Part shown: positions 25,251 through 35,994 of the stretch, piece by piece
How the letters are laid out: every line of letters starts with the position of its first letter
How positions within the stretch are numbered: position 1 is the stretch's first letter
Assembly (NCBI RefSeq): GCF_017916275.1
Contig: NZ_JAFMST010000006.1
Span: forward strand, 248,001 to 312,000
Direction: 5' to 3'
Length of the DNA stretch: 64,000 nt
DNA from: Rubellimicrobium arenae
GTDB lineage: Bacteria; Pseudomonadota; Alphaproteobacteria; Rhodobacterales; Rhodobacteraceae
Translations under genes and position numbers: made by a program
Notes under the pieces: generated by a model
Database searches by the model: none
Told to the model about the DNA's origin: nothing
The model's input: only the letters and a program-made list of their open reading frames with translations

Positions 25251-26675
25251 ATGCCCCTCGGTTGGCTTTTCCTCATCGTCCTCCTCATCGCCGCCCTCGG
25301 CTATGCCGCCGGCCGCCGGCGCGCCCTGGCCGGAGCGGGCGGAAGCCTGCGCGCCATGCACTCTTTGCCCACCGCCTACGGCTGGAACGTCGCCATGGCG
25401 GTGCTCATCCCCTCGCTACTCGTCCTTGCCGTCTGGTCGCTCGCCTCGCCGTTCGTGCTTGATCGCACCGTTGCCCCCATGATGGCCGGCCAGGACGGCG
25501 AGATCGGCCTGCTGATGAGCGACGTGCGCCGCGTGGCCGAAGGGCTCGATCTCCTGGGCGAGGACCCGGCCTCCGTCAGCCTCGAAGGGCTGCGCGAGCG
25601 GCTGGCCGGCGCCGGCGTGGCGCTGGGTCAGGACGTGTCCGCCGCCACCTTGGCGGCCGCGGCGCGCTACAAGGAGCTGGGCGCCCGATCGGCGCTGCTG
25701 CAAAGCGTCCTCGTGCTGGCCGTGGCCCTGGGGATGGGCGCCTGGGCCGTCCGGCGCACCACGCCGGCCCTGCGCGCCCGCAACGAAGTCGAATGGGGCA
25801 TCCAGGGCCTGCTGATCGCCGCCGCGCTGGTCGCCATCGCGACCACCATCGGCATCGTCCTCGCGCTGATCTTCAACACCATCAAGTTCTTCCAGCTTTA
25901 TCCCGCGTCCGCCTTCTTCTTCGGCACGACCTGGAGCCCCTCGTTCGGCGGCGGCTCGTCGCTCGGGATCCTGCCCCTCGTCTGGGGAACCCTCTACATC
26001 TCCCTGATCGCGCTCCTTGTCGCGGTGCCCCTTGGCCTGTTCTCCGCCGTGTACCTGTCCGAATACGCCTCGCCGCGCGTCCGGGCCTGGGCCAAGCCCA
26101 TGCTCGAGGTGCTCGCGGGGATTCCCTCCATCGTCTACGGGCTCTTTGCCCTGCTGACCGTCGGGCCGGCCCTGCTGGCCGTCTTCGGCAGCGGCGGCCT
26201 GGGCTGGATGCAGGGCGGCACCGCCGTGATCACCGCGGGCCTCGTCATGGGGATCATGCTGATCCCCTTCGTGTCCTCGCTGTCGGACGACATCATCAAC
26301 GCCGTGCCCCAGGCCATGCGGGACGGCTCCCTGGGCCTGGGCGCCACGCAAAGCGAGACCATCCGCCAGGTGGTGCTGCCCGCCGCGCTGCCCGGCATCG
26401 CCGGAGCCATCCTCCTGGCCGCCTCCCGCTCGATCGGCGAGACGATGATCGTCGTCCTGGGCGCGGGGGCCGCCGCCCGGCTGTCGCTGAACCCGTTCGA
26501 CGCGATGACCACCATCACCGCCAAGATCGTGAGCCAGCTGACCGGCGACCAGGACTTCACCTCGCCCGAGGCCCTGGTGGCCTTTGCCCTGGGCATGACC
26601 CTCTTCGTGGTCACGCTCGGGCTCAACATCCTCGCGCTCTGGATCGTGCGCCGCTACCGGGAGCAGTACGAATGA
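25251..26675 (+). CDS. pstC: Phosphate ABC transporter permease PstC
   Basis: A 474-residue inner-membrane protein. Two helices lie in the N-terminal part, with a long periplasmic segment between, then the six-helix permease core (about residues 195-470) with the EAA-type loop AMRDGSLGLGATQSETIRQV. The long N-terminal extension is usual for alphaproteobacterial PstC. The ATG at 25251 fits a membrane helix start. Its stop overlaps pstA by 4 bases (ATGA). Confidence 0.92.
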   Translation: MPLGWLFLIVLLIAALGYAAGRRRALAGAGGSLRAMHSLPTAYGWNVAMAVLIPSLLVLAVWSLASPFVLDRTVAPMMAGQDGEIGLLMSDVRRVAEGLDLLGEDPASVSLEGLRERLAGAGVALGQDVSAATLAAAARYKELGARSALLQSVLVLAVALGMGAWAVRRTTPALRARNEVEWGIQGLLIAAALVAIATTIGIVLALIFNTIKFFQLYPASAFFFGTTWSPSFGGGSSLGILPLVWGTLYISLIALLVAVPLGLFSAVYLSEYASPRVRAWAKPMLEVLAGIPSIVYGLFALLTVGPALLAVFGSGGLGWMQGGTAVITAGLVMGIMLIPFVSSLSDDIINAVPQAMRDGSLGLGATQSETIRQVVLPAALPGIAGAILLAASRSIGETMIVVLGAGAAARLSLNPFDAMTTITAKIVSQLTGDQDFTSPEALVAFALGMTLFVVTLGLNILALWIVRRYREQYE

Positions 26676-28030
26676 CCGACATCCCTCTCGGCGACGCCGC
26701 CCCGGCCGCCCCGCGCCCCGCACGGTCCATCCTGGAAACCGACGCCCGCACGCGCGCCCGCAATCGTGCCGAGACGCGCTTCCGGGCCTATGGCCTCGCG
26801 GCCCTCCTCGTCGGGCTCTTCTTCCTCGTCTTCCTGATGTCGTCGATCCTTTGGAACGGCCTGGGGGCCTTCACCCAGACCCGCTTCGCGCTGGATGTCG
26901 AGCTTCTCGAATCCGAACTTGATCCCGAAGGGACCCGCGATCCCGCGGTGATCGCCAAGACCTCGACCTTCGGGTACGGCGACCTGATCGAGGCCGCGCT
27001 GGCCAAGGCGGTGGCCGCGTCCGGCATCCAGACGGACCTGGAGCCCGGCGACCTTGCCGACATCCTGTCCTCCGGCGCGGCGGCCCAGATCCGCGACAGG
27101 GTGACCGCCGACCCGTCTCTGGTCGGGCAGACCGTGAGCTTCGACCTGCTCGCCTCGTCGCGCGTGGATGGCTACATCAAGGGCCGCGTGACCCGCGAAA
27201 GCCTCGCGGACGACAAGAACCTGAGCCCGGCGCATCTCGACATCGTGGACGCGCTGGTGGCCGACGGCACGATCGCCCGCAGCTTCAACATGGCCTTCAT
27301 CACCGGCGCCGACGCCTCCGAGAAGCGCCCCGAGGAGGCCGGGATGGGCGTGGCCATGGTGGGTTCGCTTTACGTGATGCTCACGGTTCTGGCGCTGGCG
27401 CTGCCCATCGGCGTCGCCGCCTCGATCTACCTCGAGGAGTTCGCGCCCAAGAACCGTTTCACCGACTTCATCGAGGTGAACATCGCGAACCTGGCCGCAG
27501 TGCCCTCGATCGTGTATGGGATCCTGGGTCTGGCCGTCTTCATCCAGTTCGCGGAACTCCCGCAGTCCGCCCCGCTGGTCGGAGGGCTGGTGCTGACGCT
27601 GCTCACCCTGCCCACGATCATCATCGCGACCCGGGCCGCGCTGAAGGCCGTGCCCCCGTCGATCCGCGACGCCGCGCTGGGGGTGGGCGCGTCCCGGATG
27701 CAGGCGGTGTTCCACCATGTCCTGCCGCTCGCTGTGCCCGGCATCATGACCGGCACGATCATCGGCATGGCCCATGCTCTGGGCGAGACCGCGCCTCTCC
27801 TTCTCATCGGGATGGTGGGCTTCGTCGCCTCGAACTACCCGGACGGCGCGCTCCACGGCTTCGTCTCGCCCAACTCGGCGATGCCGGCCCAGGTCTACGA
27901 ATGGGCCAAACGCGCCGATCCCGCGTTCTACGAACGGGCCTGGGGCGGCATCATCGTGCTCCTGGTCTTCCTGCTTCTCATGAACCTTGTGGCGGTCCTC
28001 GTGCGCCGCCGCTTCGAACGCCGCTGGTAA
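26672..28030 (+). CDS. pstA: Phosphate ABC transporter permease PstA
   Basis: A 452-residue inner-membrane permease. A cytoplasmic N-terminus of about 40 residues is followed by a helix (AALLVGLFFLVFLMSSILWN), a large periplasmic domain (about 65-225) and the permease core with the EAA loop SIRDAALGVGASRMQAVFHH and the following GTIIGMAHALGETAPLLLIG. It pairs with PstC to form the phosphate channel. The start is set by the ATGA overlap with pstC. Confidence 0.92.
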   Translation: MTDIPLGDAAPAAPRPARSILETDARTRARNRAETRFRAYGLAALLVGLFFLVFLMSSILWNGLGAFTQTRFALDVELLESELDPEGTRDPAVIAKTSTFGYGDLIEAALAKAVAASGIQTDLEPGDLADILSSGAAAQIRDRVTADPSLVGQTVSFDLLASSRVDGYIKGRVTRESLADDKNLSPAHLDIVDALVADGTIARSFNMAFITGADASEKRPEEAGMGVAMVGSLYVMLTVLALALPIGVAASIYLEEFAPKNRFTDFIEVNIANLAAVPSIVYGILGLAVFIQFAELPQSAPLVGGLVLTLLTLPTIIIATRAALKAVPPSIRDAALGVGASRMQAVFHHVLPLAVPGIMTGTIIGMAHALGETAPLLLIGMVGFVASNYPDGALHGFVSPNSAMPAQVYEWAKRADPAFYERAWGGIIVLLVFLLLMNLVAVLVRRRFERRW

Positions 28031-28042
28031 GGGGCTATTCTG

Positions 28043-28840
28043 ATGAACGACATGCGACTGTTCGAAAGGGCCGCTGCGGTGGACGGAGTGAAGATCTCGG
28101 CAAAGGGCGTGAACGTCCATTACGGCACGGCTCACGCGCTCAAGGACGTCTCGGTCGACATAGGCGACCGGCTGGTGACCGCCTTCATCGGCCCGTCGGG
28201 CTGCGGCAAGTCCACCTTCCTGCGCTGCCTCAACCGGATGAACGACACCATCCCCTCGGCGGCCGTCACCGGCCGGATCGAACTGGACGGGCAGGACATC
28301 TACGACCGCCGCGTGGACCCGGTGCAGCTCCGCGCCAAGGTGGGGATGGTGTTCCAGAAGCCCAACCCGTTCCCCAAGTCGATCTACGACAACGTGGCCT
28401 ACGGTCCCAAGATCCACGGGCTGGCCAAGACGCGGGCCGATCTCGACGTCGTCGTCGAGACGGCGCTGCGCCGCGCCGCCCTGTGGAACGAGGCCAAGGA
28501 TCGCCTGCACGCGCCGGGCACGGGCCTCTCCGGCGGCCAGCAGCAGCGCCTTTGCATCGCCCGCGCCATCGCGACCGAGCCCGAGGTGCTGCTCATGGAC
28601 GAGCCGTGCTCGGCGCTCGACCCGATCGCGACCGCGCAGGTCGAGGAGCTCATCGACGAGCTCAAGCAGAACTACTCCGTCGTGATCGTCACCCACTCGA
28701 TGCAGCAGGCCGCGCGGGTGAGCCAGCGGACCGCCTTCTTCCACCTGGGCCACCTCGTGGAATACGGCGAGACCGGGCAGATCTTCACCAACCCCCGCGA
28801 CCCCCGGACCGAATCCTACATCTCCGGCCGGATCGGCTGA
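28043..28840 (+). CDS. pstB: Phosphate ABC transporter ATP-binding protein PstB
   Basis: A 265-residue ABC ATPase. Walker A is GPSGCGKST (about residues 50-58), then the family block [12 protein letters not shown], the Q-loop [20 protein letters not shown], the signature [16 protein letters not shown] and Walker [14 protein letters not shown]. It drives phosphate import through PstCA. The start is 12 bases after the pstA stop. Confidence 0.95.
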   Translation: MNDMRLFERAAAVDGVKISAKGVNVHYGTAHALKDVSVDIGDRLVTAFIGPSGCGKSTFLRCLNRMNDTIPSAAVTGRIELDGQDIYDRRVDPVQLRAKVGMVFQKPNPFPKSIYDNVAYGPKIHGLAKTRADLDVVVETALRRAALWNEAKDRLHAPGTGLSGGQQQRLCIARAIATEPEVLLMDEPCSALDPIATAQVEELIDELKQNYSVVIVTHSMQQAARVSQRTAFFHLGHLVEYGETGQIFTNPRDPRTESYISGRIG

Positions 28841-28851
28841 GAAGGCGCGCC

Positions 28852-29574
28852 ATGAACGACCAGCACATCCTCAAGTCCTACGACCGCGACCTCGAGGCGA
28901 TCCAGGCCTCCATCCTCAAGATGGGCGGCCTCGTGGAGGACGCCATCCTCCAGGGCGGCGAGGCCCTGGCCGCCCGCGACGTCGAGGCGGCCGAGCGCGT
29001 CCGCAAGGGCGACAAGGCCATCGACGCGCTGGAGGAGCAGATCAACGAGGAGGTCGCCCGCACCATCGCGCTCCGCGCGCCGGTGAGCCGGGATCTCCGG
29101 ATCCTCCTTTCGGTGCTGCGCCTCGCCAGCTCGCTCGAGCGGGTGGGCGACTACGCCAAGAACATCGCCAAGCGCGTGAACGTCCTGGCCGAGGGCCGCC
29201 CCTTCGACGGCGCCGACGCGAGCCTCAAGCGCATGGCCCGCGAGGTGCAGGGCATGCTGCGCGACACGCTCGACGCCTTCGTGCGCCGCGACGCCGACCT
29301 GGCGCGCCAGGTCCTGACGCAGGACCAGAGCGTGGACCAGATGTACAACGCGCTCTTCCGCGAGATCCTGACCTTCATGATGGAGGACCCGCGGACGATC
29401 ACGCCTGCGATGCACCTCCACTTCATCGCCAAGAACCTGGAGCGGATGGGCGACCTCGTCACCAACATGGCCGAGCAGGTGATCTATCTCGTCACCGGCG
29501 AACGGCCCCAGGAGGATCGGCCCAAGGGCGACCGGACCGCCTACATGGGCGCGGGTGATCTGGGCAGCCCATGA
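28852..29574 (+). CDS. phoU: Phosphate signalling protein PhoU
   Basis: A 240-residue protein of two three-helix bundles with the metal-binding patterns LRLASSLERVGDYAKNIAKR and HFIAKNLERMGDLVTNMAEQ. PhoU links transporter state to the PhoR/PhoB system and represses it when phosphate is ample. The ATG at 28852 follows pstB by 11 bases and its stop overlaps phoB by 4 bases. Confidence 0.95.
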   Translation: MNDQHILKSYDRDLEAIQASILKMGGLVEDAILQGGEALAARDVEAAERVRKGDKAIDALEEQINEEVARTIALRAPVSRDLRILLSVLRLASSLERVGDYAKNIAKRVNVLAEGRPFDGADASLKRMAREVQGMLRDTLDAFVRRDADLARQVLTQDQSVDQMYNALFREILTFMMEDPRTITPAMHLHFIAKNLERMGDLVTNMAEQVIYLVTGERPQEDRPKGDRTAYMGAGDLGSP

Positions 29575-30269
29575 GCCAGCGCCCGTCCCTCGCTCCGCAT
29601 GTGCTGGTCGTGGAGGACGAACCCGCCCAGCGCGAGATGCTGGCCTACAACCTGGAGGCCGAAGGATTCCGCGTGTCCCAGGCGGCCGACGGCGACGAGG
29701 GCCTGGCCTCGGTGCGCGACGACCCGCCCGACGTCCTCGTGCTGGACTGGATGCTGCCCGGGGTTTCGGGCATCGAGATCTGCCGCCGGATCCGGGCGCG
29801 GCCGGAAACCCGCAACCTGCCCGTCATCATGCTCTCGGCCCGCTCCGAGGAGGTGGACCGCGTCCGCGGCCTCGAGATCGGCGCCGACGACTACGTGACC
29901 AAGCCCTATGCCATCGCCGAGCTCCTCGCGCGTGTCCGGGCCCAGCTTCGCCGGGTGCGCCCGTCCACCGTGGGACAGGTGCTGGAGTTCGGCGACATCA
30001 TGCTCGACGCCGAAACGCACCGGGTGACCCGGGGCGGCCAATCCCTCAAGCTCGGCCCGACCGAGTTCCGGCTCCTGGCGGCGCTGATGGAAAAGCCCGG
30101 CCGCGTCTGGTCGCGCGAGCAGCTGCTGGACCGGGTCTGGGGACGTGACATCTACGTGGACACCCGCACGGTGGACGTCCATGTGGGGCGGCTCCGCAAG
30201 GCGCTGATGGCCGAGGGCGGGGACGATCCCCTCCGCACCGTGCGCGGGGCCGGCTACTCGCTGGGATAA
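29571..30269 (+). CDS. phoB: Phosphate response regulator PhoB
   Basis: A 232-residue OmpR-family regulator. The receiver domain (about residues 9-125) has the acidic pair VEDEPAQ, the phospho-acceptor Asp in VLVLDWMLPG near residue 59 and the switch Lys in VTKPYAIAEL. The winged-helix domain (about 135-230) includes GPTEFRLLAALMEKPGRVWS and RTVDVHVGRLRKAL. It binds Pho boxes such as that before pstS. The ATGA overlap with phoU sets the start. The partner kinase PhoR is not in the window. Confidence 0.94.
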   Translation: MSQRPSLAPHVLVVEDEPAQREMLAYNLEAEGFRVSQAADGDEGLASVRDDPPDVLVLDWMLPGVSGIEICRRIRARPETRNLPVIMLSARSEEVDRVRGLEIGADDYVTKPYAIAELLARVRAQLRRVRPSTVGQVLEFGDIMLDAETHRVTRGGQSLKLGPTEFRLLAALMEKPGRVWSREQLLDRVWGRDIYVDTRTVDVHVGRLRKALMAEGGDDPLRTVRGAGYSLG

Positions 30270-30272
30270 GGG

Positions 30273-30354
30273 GCGGGGCGCCGTTCCGGGCGCATCCCTG
30301 ACGCGGACGCCCCGCGTTCCGAACGGCCGGGGGGCCGCGTGGCGACCCCCGGCC
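30273..30354. terminator. Inverted-repeat region between convergent phoB and tal
   Basis: Two GC-rich inverted repeats fill the gap: GCGGGGCG (30273) with CGCCCCGC (30308), and GGCCGGGGG (30325) with CCCCCGGCC (30346). Neither has a strong U-run. They probably act as a two-way transcription stop for the convergent genes. Confidence 0.5.
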
Positions 30355-30362
30355 CGGGACCG

Positions 30363-31304
30363 TCAGACGGCCAGACGCTCGCCGATGATCTTCTCGAGCT
30401 TGCCGGCGTCGGCGTGGAAGTTGCGGATGCCTTCGGCCAGCTTCTCGGTGGCCATGGCGTCCTCGTTCATCTCCCAGCGGAACTGCGCCTCGCCGATGGG
30501 CTCGGCCGTTCCCTCGGCCGCTCCGGCCGACAGCTTGCGCGGAAGCTCCCCCTGATCCTCGGACAGCTTGGTCAGCAGCTCCGGCGAGATCGTCAGCCGG
30601 TCGCAGCCCGCCAGCGCCTCGATCTGCCCGGGGTTGCGGAACGAGGCCCCCATCACGATCGTCTGGATGCCGTGCGCCTTGTAATGCTCGTAGATGCGGC
30701 GGACCGACAGCACGCCCGGATCCTCCTCGGGTTCGAAGGTCCGGTTCTCCTTCTTGGCGTACCAGTCCGTGATCCGGCCCACGAAGGGCGAGATCAGGAA
30801 CACGCCCGCGTCCGCGCAGGCCTTGGCCTGGGCCATGGAGAAGAGGAGCGTGAGGTTGCACTGGATCCCCTCGCGCTCCAGCCGCTCGGCGGCGCGGATG
30901 CCCTCCCAGGTGGAGGCGAGCTTGATGAGGATGCGGTCGCGGCCCACGCCCAGCCTGTCATAGGCCTCGATCAGCGACCGGGCCTTGGCGATCGAGGCCT
31001 CGGTGTCGAAGGACAGCTTGGCATCCACTTCGGTCGAGACCCGGCCGGGCACGATCCGGGCCAGCTCCACGCCCAGGCCGACGGTCAGCTCCTGCGCGAT
31101 CGCCGCGACGGCGTCGTCCGACCCGCGGCCCGTCGCCACGGCGCGGGCGATATGCTCGTCCATGGCCGGGTTCTGCATGGCCTTGAGCACCAGGGACGGG
31201 TTCGTCGTGCAATCCTGCGGCTCGAGCCGCCGGACCGCCTCGAGATCCCCAGTGTCGGCCACCACCACCGTCATGGACCGGAGTTGCTCGAGCTTGCTGG
31301 CCAT
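30363..31304 (-). CDS. tal: Transaldolase
   Basis: A 313-residue TIM-barrel enzyme of the long TalB type. The Schiff-base Lys is in [20 protein letters not shown] (about residue 133). Also visible are [11 protein letters not shown] at the N-terminus, [20 protein letters not shown] and [11 protein letters not shown]. It moves a dihydroxyacetone unit between sugar phosphates in the pentose-phosphate pathway. Convergent with phoB. Confidence 0.95.
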   Translation of the reverse strand: MASKLEQLRSMTVVVADTGDLEAVRRLEPQDCTTNPSLVLKAMQNPAMDEHIARAVATGRGSDDAVAAIAQELTVGLGVELARIVPGRVSTEVDAKLSFDTEASIAKARSLIEAYDRLGVGRDRILIKLASTWEGIRAAERLEREGIQCNLTLLFSMAQAKACADAGVFLISPFVGRITDWYAKKENRTFEPEEDPGVLSVRRIYEHYKAHGIQTIVMGASFRNPGQIEALAGCDRLTISPELLTKLSEDQGELPRKLSAGAAEGTAEPIGEAQFRWEMNEDAMATEKLAEGIRNFHADAGKLEKIIGERLAV

Positions 31305-31433
31305 GGCCGTTGTCCTCCCTTGGATAGGTCAGCTTCCATCTAGGCCATCGGGGCGTCAGGTGCAAAGCCCGGTCGCGGTTGACCCGGCCTGCGAAAGCGG
31401 CAACTCCTTCGCCGGGCAGGAGGAGCAGGCCAG

Positions 31434-32201
31434 ATGGACATGACGTCGTTCCACGACCCCTGGGCGGTCGCGGTGATGGGACTGGCCGCGGCCATCGTGG
31501 GCCTGGCCAAGGGCGGCCTGTCGGGCGTGGGGATCATGGCGGTCCCGGTCCTCGTGCTGGTGCTGCCGCCGGTGCAGGCGGCCGCGATCCTGCTGCCCAT
31601 CCTGTGCCTGACCGACCTCGTCGCGACCTGGACCTGGTGGGGGACCTGGAGCCGCCGGACGCTCGCCTACATGCTGCCGGGCGCCATCGCCGGGGTCGGG
31701 GTCGGCTGGCTCACGGCGGCGCTGGTCCCCGACGCGGCCGTCCTCCTGATCGTCGGGGTGATCGCGCTGGCCTTCGTGGCGCGTTGGCTGTGGCAGCTCT
31801 GGCACCGGCGGCCCAGCGCCCCGAGCCCCGAGGCCGCGGCGCCCGCGTCCGTCTGGGGCAGCCTCGCCGGCTACACAAGCTTCGTGGCCCATGCCGGGGG
31901 TCCTCCGTTCCAGGTCTACACCCTGCCGCTGGGCCTCGATCCCCGGGTGCTGACCGGGACCAGCGTCGCCTTCTTCACCATCGTCAACTACGTGAAGCTC
32001 ATCCCCTACGCCGCCCTGGGCGAGTTCGACGGGCAGAACCTGGGCACCTCCGCGCTCCTGGCGCCGGTGGCCGTGGCCTTCACCTTCGTGGGCGCCTGGA
32101 TCATCCGCCGGATGCGGGCCGAGGTCTTCTACCCCGTCACCTACGCCCTGACCGCCCTGGTCGGCCTCAAGCTGGTCTGGGACGGTCTTTCGGGACTCTG
32201 A
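31434..32201 (+). CDS. TauE/SafE-family anion permease
   Basis: A 255-residue protein with about eight membrane helices. It carries the family pattern of two duplicated halves: [20 protein letters not shown] and [20 protein letters not shown]. Members are proposed to export sulfite, sulfoacetate or related anions. No sulfur gene is adjacent. AGGAGGAGCAG lies just before the ATG. Confidence 0.88.
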   Translation: MDMTSFHDPWAVAVMGLAAAIVGLAKGGLSGVGIMAVPVLVLVLPPVQAAAILLPILCLTDLVATWTWWGTWSRRTLAYMLPGAIAGVGVGWLTAALVPDAAVLLIVGVIALAFVARWLWQLWHRRPSAPSPEAAAPASVWGSLAGYTSFVAHAGGPPFQVYTLPLGLDPRVLTGTSVAFFTIVNYVKLIPYAALGEFDGQNLGTSALLAPVAVAFTFVGAWIIRRMRAEVFYPVTYALTALVGLKLVWDGLSGL

Positions 32202-32263
32202 GTGCAGTTGCGCTATCGTCGTCGCCGATGCAATTTCGCGCCAACCCACCCGGGAGTGAACTT

Positions 32264-33049
32264 ATGGCCATCCGCACCGTCGTCTGGGGCGAGAACGTCC
32301 ACGAGCACAAGAACCGCATCGTCGCCGGGGTCTATCCCCAGGGGATGCACCAGACGATCGCCGACGCCCTCAACCAGGACGACGCCATCGAGGCGACCAC
32401 CGCCACCCTTCAGGAGCCCGAGCACGGCCTCCCCAAGGAGCGGCTCGCCCGGACCGACGTCCTGCTCTGGTGGGGCCACGCCGCGCATGGCGACGTCCAG
32501 GACGAGGTGGTGGAGCGGGTGGCCGAGGCGGTCTGGGGCGGGATGGGCCTCCTCGTCCTGCATTCCGGCCACTTTTCCAAGATCTTCAAGCGGCTGATGG
32601 GCGCCCCCTGCAACCTCACCTGGCGCGAGGCCGGCGAGAAGGAGCGGCTCTGGGTCACCTCCCGCAACCACCCCATCGCGGCCGGCCTGCCCGACCATTT
32701 CGAGCTCGAGCAGGAGGAGATGTACGGCGAGCCCTTCGGCGTCCCCGAGCCGCTCGAGACCGTCTTCGTCAGCTGGTTCCAGGGCGGCGAGGTCTTCCGC
32801 TCGGGCCTGACCTACAAGCGCGGCGCGGGGTCGGTCTTCTACTTCCGTCCGGGGCACGAAACCTATCCGACCTATCACGACGCCAACGTGCAGCTCGTGC
32901 TCAGGAACGCGGTGAAGTGGGCCTACAACCCGGCCCCCCGCCAGGCCGATCCCACCAAGGCCCCCAACGTCCCCGTGGAGGCGGCGCTGGAGCCGATCCA
33001 GGAACGCGGCCCCAAGCTCCACCACGCCGGCGAGGAGGGCTACCGGTGA
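32264..33049 (+). CDS. ThuA-domain protein
   Basis: A 261-residue protein of the ThuA-like glutamine-amidotransferase-like fold, starting [17 protein letters not shown]. It includes [35 protein letters not shown] and the C-terminal block [20 protein letters not shown]. ThuA-type proteins belong to sugar utilisation (trehalose or related). It overlaps the downstream dehydrogenase gene by 4 bases, a common pairing. GGGAG precedes the ATG. Confidence 0.88.
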   Translation: MAIRTVVWGENVHEHKNRIVAGVYPQGMHQTIADALNQDDAIEATTATLQEPEHGLPKERLARTDVLLWWGHAAHGDVQDEVVERVAEAVWGGMGLLVLHSGHFSKIFKRLMGAPCNLTWREAGEKERLWVTSRNHPIAAGLPDHFELEQEEMYGEPFGVPEPLETVFVSWFQGGEVFRSGLTYKRGAGSVFYFRPGHETYPTYHDANVQLVLRNAVKWAYNPAPRQADPTKAPNVPVEAALEPIQERGPKLHHAGEEGYR

Positions 33050-34203
33050 TCGACGAATTGCCCAACGCCACCACCGCCGCGACGGAGCCCGCCGACAGCT
33101 CCGTCATGGCCCCGGCCGAGGCCGCCCAGCCGTCCGCCCGTCCGGACGAACGGCCCGTCCGCCTCCTGATCGTGGGAACGGGCGGCATGGCCCGGCAGCA
33201 CGCCGAGAAGTTCGGGGCCATCCCCGGCGTGACGCTCACCGCCGGGATCGACACCAACCCCGACCGCCTCCGGTCCTTCCAGGACACCCATGGCATCGCC
33301 AAAGGCTTCGCATCCGTGCAGGAGGCCCTGGACTGGGGCGAGTTCGACGCCGTCACCAACGTGACGCCCGACGCCGTCCACTACATGACGACGCTGCCCT
33401 TCCTGGCCGCCGGCAAGCATGTGATGTGCGAAAAGCCCCTGGCCGCCAACTACGCCCACGCGGCCGAGATGGCGCAGGCCGCCTCGCTGGCGGGCGTGGT
33501 GAACATGGTGAACCTCACCTACCGCAACGTCCCTGCCATCAACGAGGCCGCGCGCCTCGTCTCCGAGGGGGCGATCGGCGAGGTGCGGCACTTCGAGGCC
33601 TCCTACCTCCAGTCCTGGCTGACCCAGCCCGCCTGGGGCGAGTGGTCCACGAGCTCCACCTGGCTCTGGCGCCTGTCCAAATCCCACGGCTCGACCGGCG
33701 TGCTGGGCGACGTGGGGGTCCATATCCTCGACTTCGCGACCTATGCCGCGGGATCGAGCCCGACCAACGTGTCCTGCCGCCTCGCGACCTTCCCCAAGGC
33801 GCCGGGCGACCGGATCGGGGAATACGTCCTCGACGCGAACGACAGCGCCGTCATGCACCTGCGGCTGTCGAACGGCGCGACCGGCGTCGTCCACGCCTCG
33901 CGCTTCGCATCGGGGCACCTCAACGACCTGACGCTCAAGCTCTTCGGGACCAAGGGCGGTCTCGAGGTGCAGGGCAGCAACGAGAAGAGCGTCCTGCGCG
34001 GCTCGCTGGGCGAGGACATGCTGACTGGCACCTGGCGCGACCTGCCCGCGCCGCCCGTGCCCACCAACTACCAGCGCTTCATCGCCGCGATCCGCGCGGG
34101 CACGCCCGTCCTGCCCGACTTCGCCCGGGGGGCGGCGCTCCAGAAGGTGCTCGACCTCGCGCTCGCCTCGGACGAGGCGCGCTCGCTCGACATGGCGGTC
34201 TGA
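33046..34203 (+). CDS. Gfo/Idh/MocA-family sugar dehydrogenase
   Basis: A 385-residue oxidoreductase. After a flexible 40-residue N-terminus comes the Rossmann motif [20 protein letters not shown], then the EKP motif in [20 protein letters not shown] and a C-terminal sheet domain. It oxidises or reduces a sugar or cyclitol with NAD(P). The GTG start lies in the GTGA overlap with the ThuA gene, so the two are coupled. Confidence 0.9.
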   Translation: MIDELPNATTAATEPADSSVMAPAEAAQPSARPDERPVRLLIVGTGGMARQHAEKFGAIPGVTLTAGIDTNPDRLRSFQDTHGIAKGFASVQEALDWGEFDAVTNVTPDAVHYMTTLPFLAAGKHVMCEKPLAANYAHAAEMAQAASLAGVVNMVNLTYRNVPAINEAARLVSEGAIGEVRHFEASYLQSWLTQPAWGEWSTSSTWLWRLSKSHGSTGVLGDVGVHILDFATYAAGSSPTNVSCRLATFPKAPGDRIGEYVLDANDSAVMHLRLSNGATGVVHASRFASGHLNDLTLKLFGTKGGLEVQGSNEKSVLRGSLGEDMLTGTWRDLPAPPVPTNYQRFIAAIRAGTPVLPDFARGAALQKVLDLALASDEARSLDMAV

Positions 34204-34215
34204 GGCGGCCGGGGG

Positions 34216-35907
34216 ATGAGCCGGGCGCCCGTCCCCAGCTCCGGGTCCGTGCCGGCCATCTTCTTCCACCCCGACCAGATCGAGGGGGCGGGCAAGGACC
34301 TGGTCGGCCGTCGCTCGGCAGGAACCGGGTTCCTGAACGGCTGGCTGGCCCATGCGGGCGGCCCGGAGATCCGGGCCGTCACCGAAACCGCCGAGCACGG
34401 CAAGGCGATGGCCCGGCTCCTGCTCGACCGCGGGGAAGGGCGCCCGCTGCGCGCGACCGCCCTGCAGGGCGGCGGCGACTTCTCGGATGCGGGCTGCGTG
34501 TTCTTTCCCGCGCCCGGCTTCCAGGGGGCGACCTGGCGGCGCCAGCGGCTCGGGCCCGAGAAGGTGTCGCTGGTCGGGCTCACCCATACGGTGTCGACGC
34601 GCCGCATCATCGAGGGCTTCCACGCCCTGATGTCCGAGCCGGTCGAGCCGTGGGACGCCATCATCTGCACCTCGCGCGCGGTCCGATCGGTCGTGGCGCG
34701 CCAGTTCGAGGCCGAGGCGCAGTACTTCCGCCAGCGATTCGGCGCGACCCGGGTGCCGCAGCCGCAGCTGCCGGTGATCCCGCTGGGCGTGGAGGCCGCC
34801 GCGTTCCGTCCGCGCGCCGGCGCCCGCGCCGCGATGCGCGCGGCCCAGGGAACGCCCGATGACGCGGTGGTGGTGATGACCATGGGCCGCCTTTCGGTGG
34901 TGGAAAAGGCCAACCCCGTCCCGCTGATGCTGGCTCTCGAGCAGGTGGCGGGGACGCTGGGCCACCCCCTTCACCTTTGGCTGACCGGATGGGCGTCCCG
35001 GCCCGAGGAGGAGGCCCTGCACCGCGACATGGCGCAGCTCGCCCCGTCGGTGGCCGTGCGGCTCCTCGACGGACGCGACCCCGGGATCCGTCGCGACGTC
35101 TGGGCGGGCGCCGACATCTTCACCCTGCCGTCGGACTCGATCCAGGAAACCTTCGGCCTCGTCCCGGTCGAGGCCATGGCCGCGGGGCTCCCCGTCGTCA
35201 TGCCCGACTGGGACGGGTTCCGCGACACCGTCCGCCACGGCGAGACGGGGCTCCTCGTGCCGACGCGCATGGCGCCGCCGGGCATGGGGGCCACCCTGGC
35301 GCGCCGCTTCGGCGACGGCACCGACGCCTACCTCCACCACCTGACGCTGGTGCAGGGGCAGGTGCAGATCGACGTGCCCGCCTACGCCCGCGCACTGGCA
35401 ACGCTGGCGCGCGATCCGGGGCTGCGCGCCCGCATGGGGGCGGCCGGGCAGGAGCACGTCGCCCGCCATCTCGACTGGTCGCGCGTCATCCCCTGGTATC
35501 TCGACCTCGCGCAGGACCTGGCGGCGCGTCGCCGGGCCGGCGGCCCCACGACCCCGGCCCTTCGCCCCGCCATGCCGAACCCGCTCGAGATCGACCCCTT
35601 CGAGCTGTACGCCGACTATGCCTCCTCGGTCATCGCCGCCGACACCCCGGTCCATCCCGGCGCCCCCGTCGGGGCGGAGTTCCTGGACACCAACGACCGC
35701 CTCTCGGGGCGCCTCGTCTACCGCCGCCGGATCTCGACCCCGGCGATCGCCCTGCGCCTCCTGGCCGAGGTCGCGGCCCATCCCGGCATCACCGTCCTCG
35801 ACCTGGCCCGGCGCCTGTCGCTCGACCCCGTCAGCACGGCCTCCGCCGTGCTGATGCTGGCCAAGGCCGACGCGCTCCGCCTGCCCGAGCCGCCGCTCCG
35901 CCCCTGA
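34216..35907 (+). CDS. GT4-type glycosyltransferase with C-terminal helical extension
   Basis: A 563-residue protein. The GT-B C-terminal domain is clear: VVVMTMGRLSVVEKANPVPL and the donor-site block IQETFGLVPVEAMAAGLPVV (about residues 309-328). The last 110 residues are an extra part that ends in a winged-helix-like segment (ITVLDLARRLSLDPVSTASA), unusual for GT4 enzymes. It starts 12 bases after the dehydrogenase gene. Probably builds a surface glycan. Confidence 0.85.
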   Translation: MSRAPVPSSGSVPAIFFHPDQIEGAGKDLVGRRSAGTGFLNGWLAHAGGPEIRAVTETAEHGKAMARLLLDRGEGRPLRATALQGGGDFSDAGCVFFPAPGFQGATWRRQRLGPEKVSLVGLTHTVSTRRIIEGFHALMSEPVEPWDAIICTSRAVRSVVARQFEAEAQYFRQRFGATRVPQPQLPVIPLGVEAAAFRPRAGARAAMRAAQGTPDDAVVVMTMGRLSVVEKANPVPLMLALEQVAGTLGHPLHLWLTGWASRPEEEALHRDMAQLAPSVAVRLLDGRDPGIRRDVWAGADIFTLPSDSIQETFGLVPVEAMAAGLPVVMPDWDGFRDTVRHGETGLLVPTRMAPPGMGATLARRFGDGTDAYLHHLTLVQGQVQIDVPAYARALATLARDPGLRARMGAAGQEHVARHLDWSRVIPWYLDLAQDLAARRRAGGPTTPALRPAMPNPLEIDPFELYADYASSVIAADTPVHPGAPVGAEFLDTNDRLSGRLVYRRRISTPAIALRLLAEVAAHPGITVLDLARRLSLDPVSTASAVLMLAKADALRLPEPPLRP

Positions 35908-35994
35908 CCTCCTCCCACGCGGGTCCAAGGCAGGGCTTTGCCTTTCCGCTCCGTTTCGGCTTTTCTCGGGACGTCAGGTGCGAGGAGACGGGCC

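Noticed and set aside
26654-28753. Long antisense frame over pstA-pstB
   Set aside because: Shadow of well-supported transporter genes.
33040-35928. 962-codon open frame antisense to the Gfo/Idh and GT4 genes
   Set aside because: Both plus-strand genes have clear family motifs; the antisense frame is compositional shadow.
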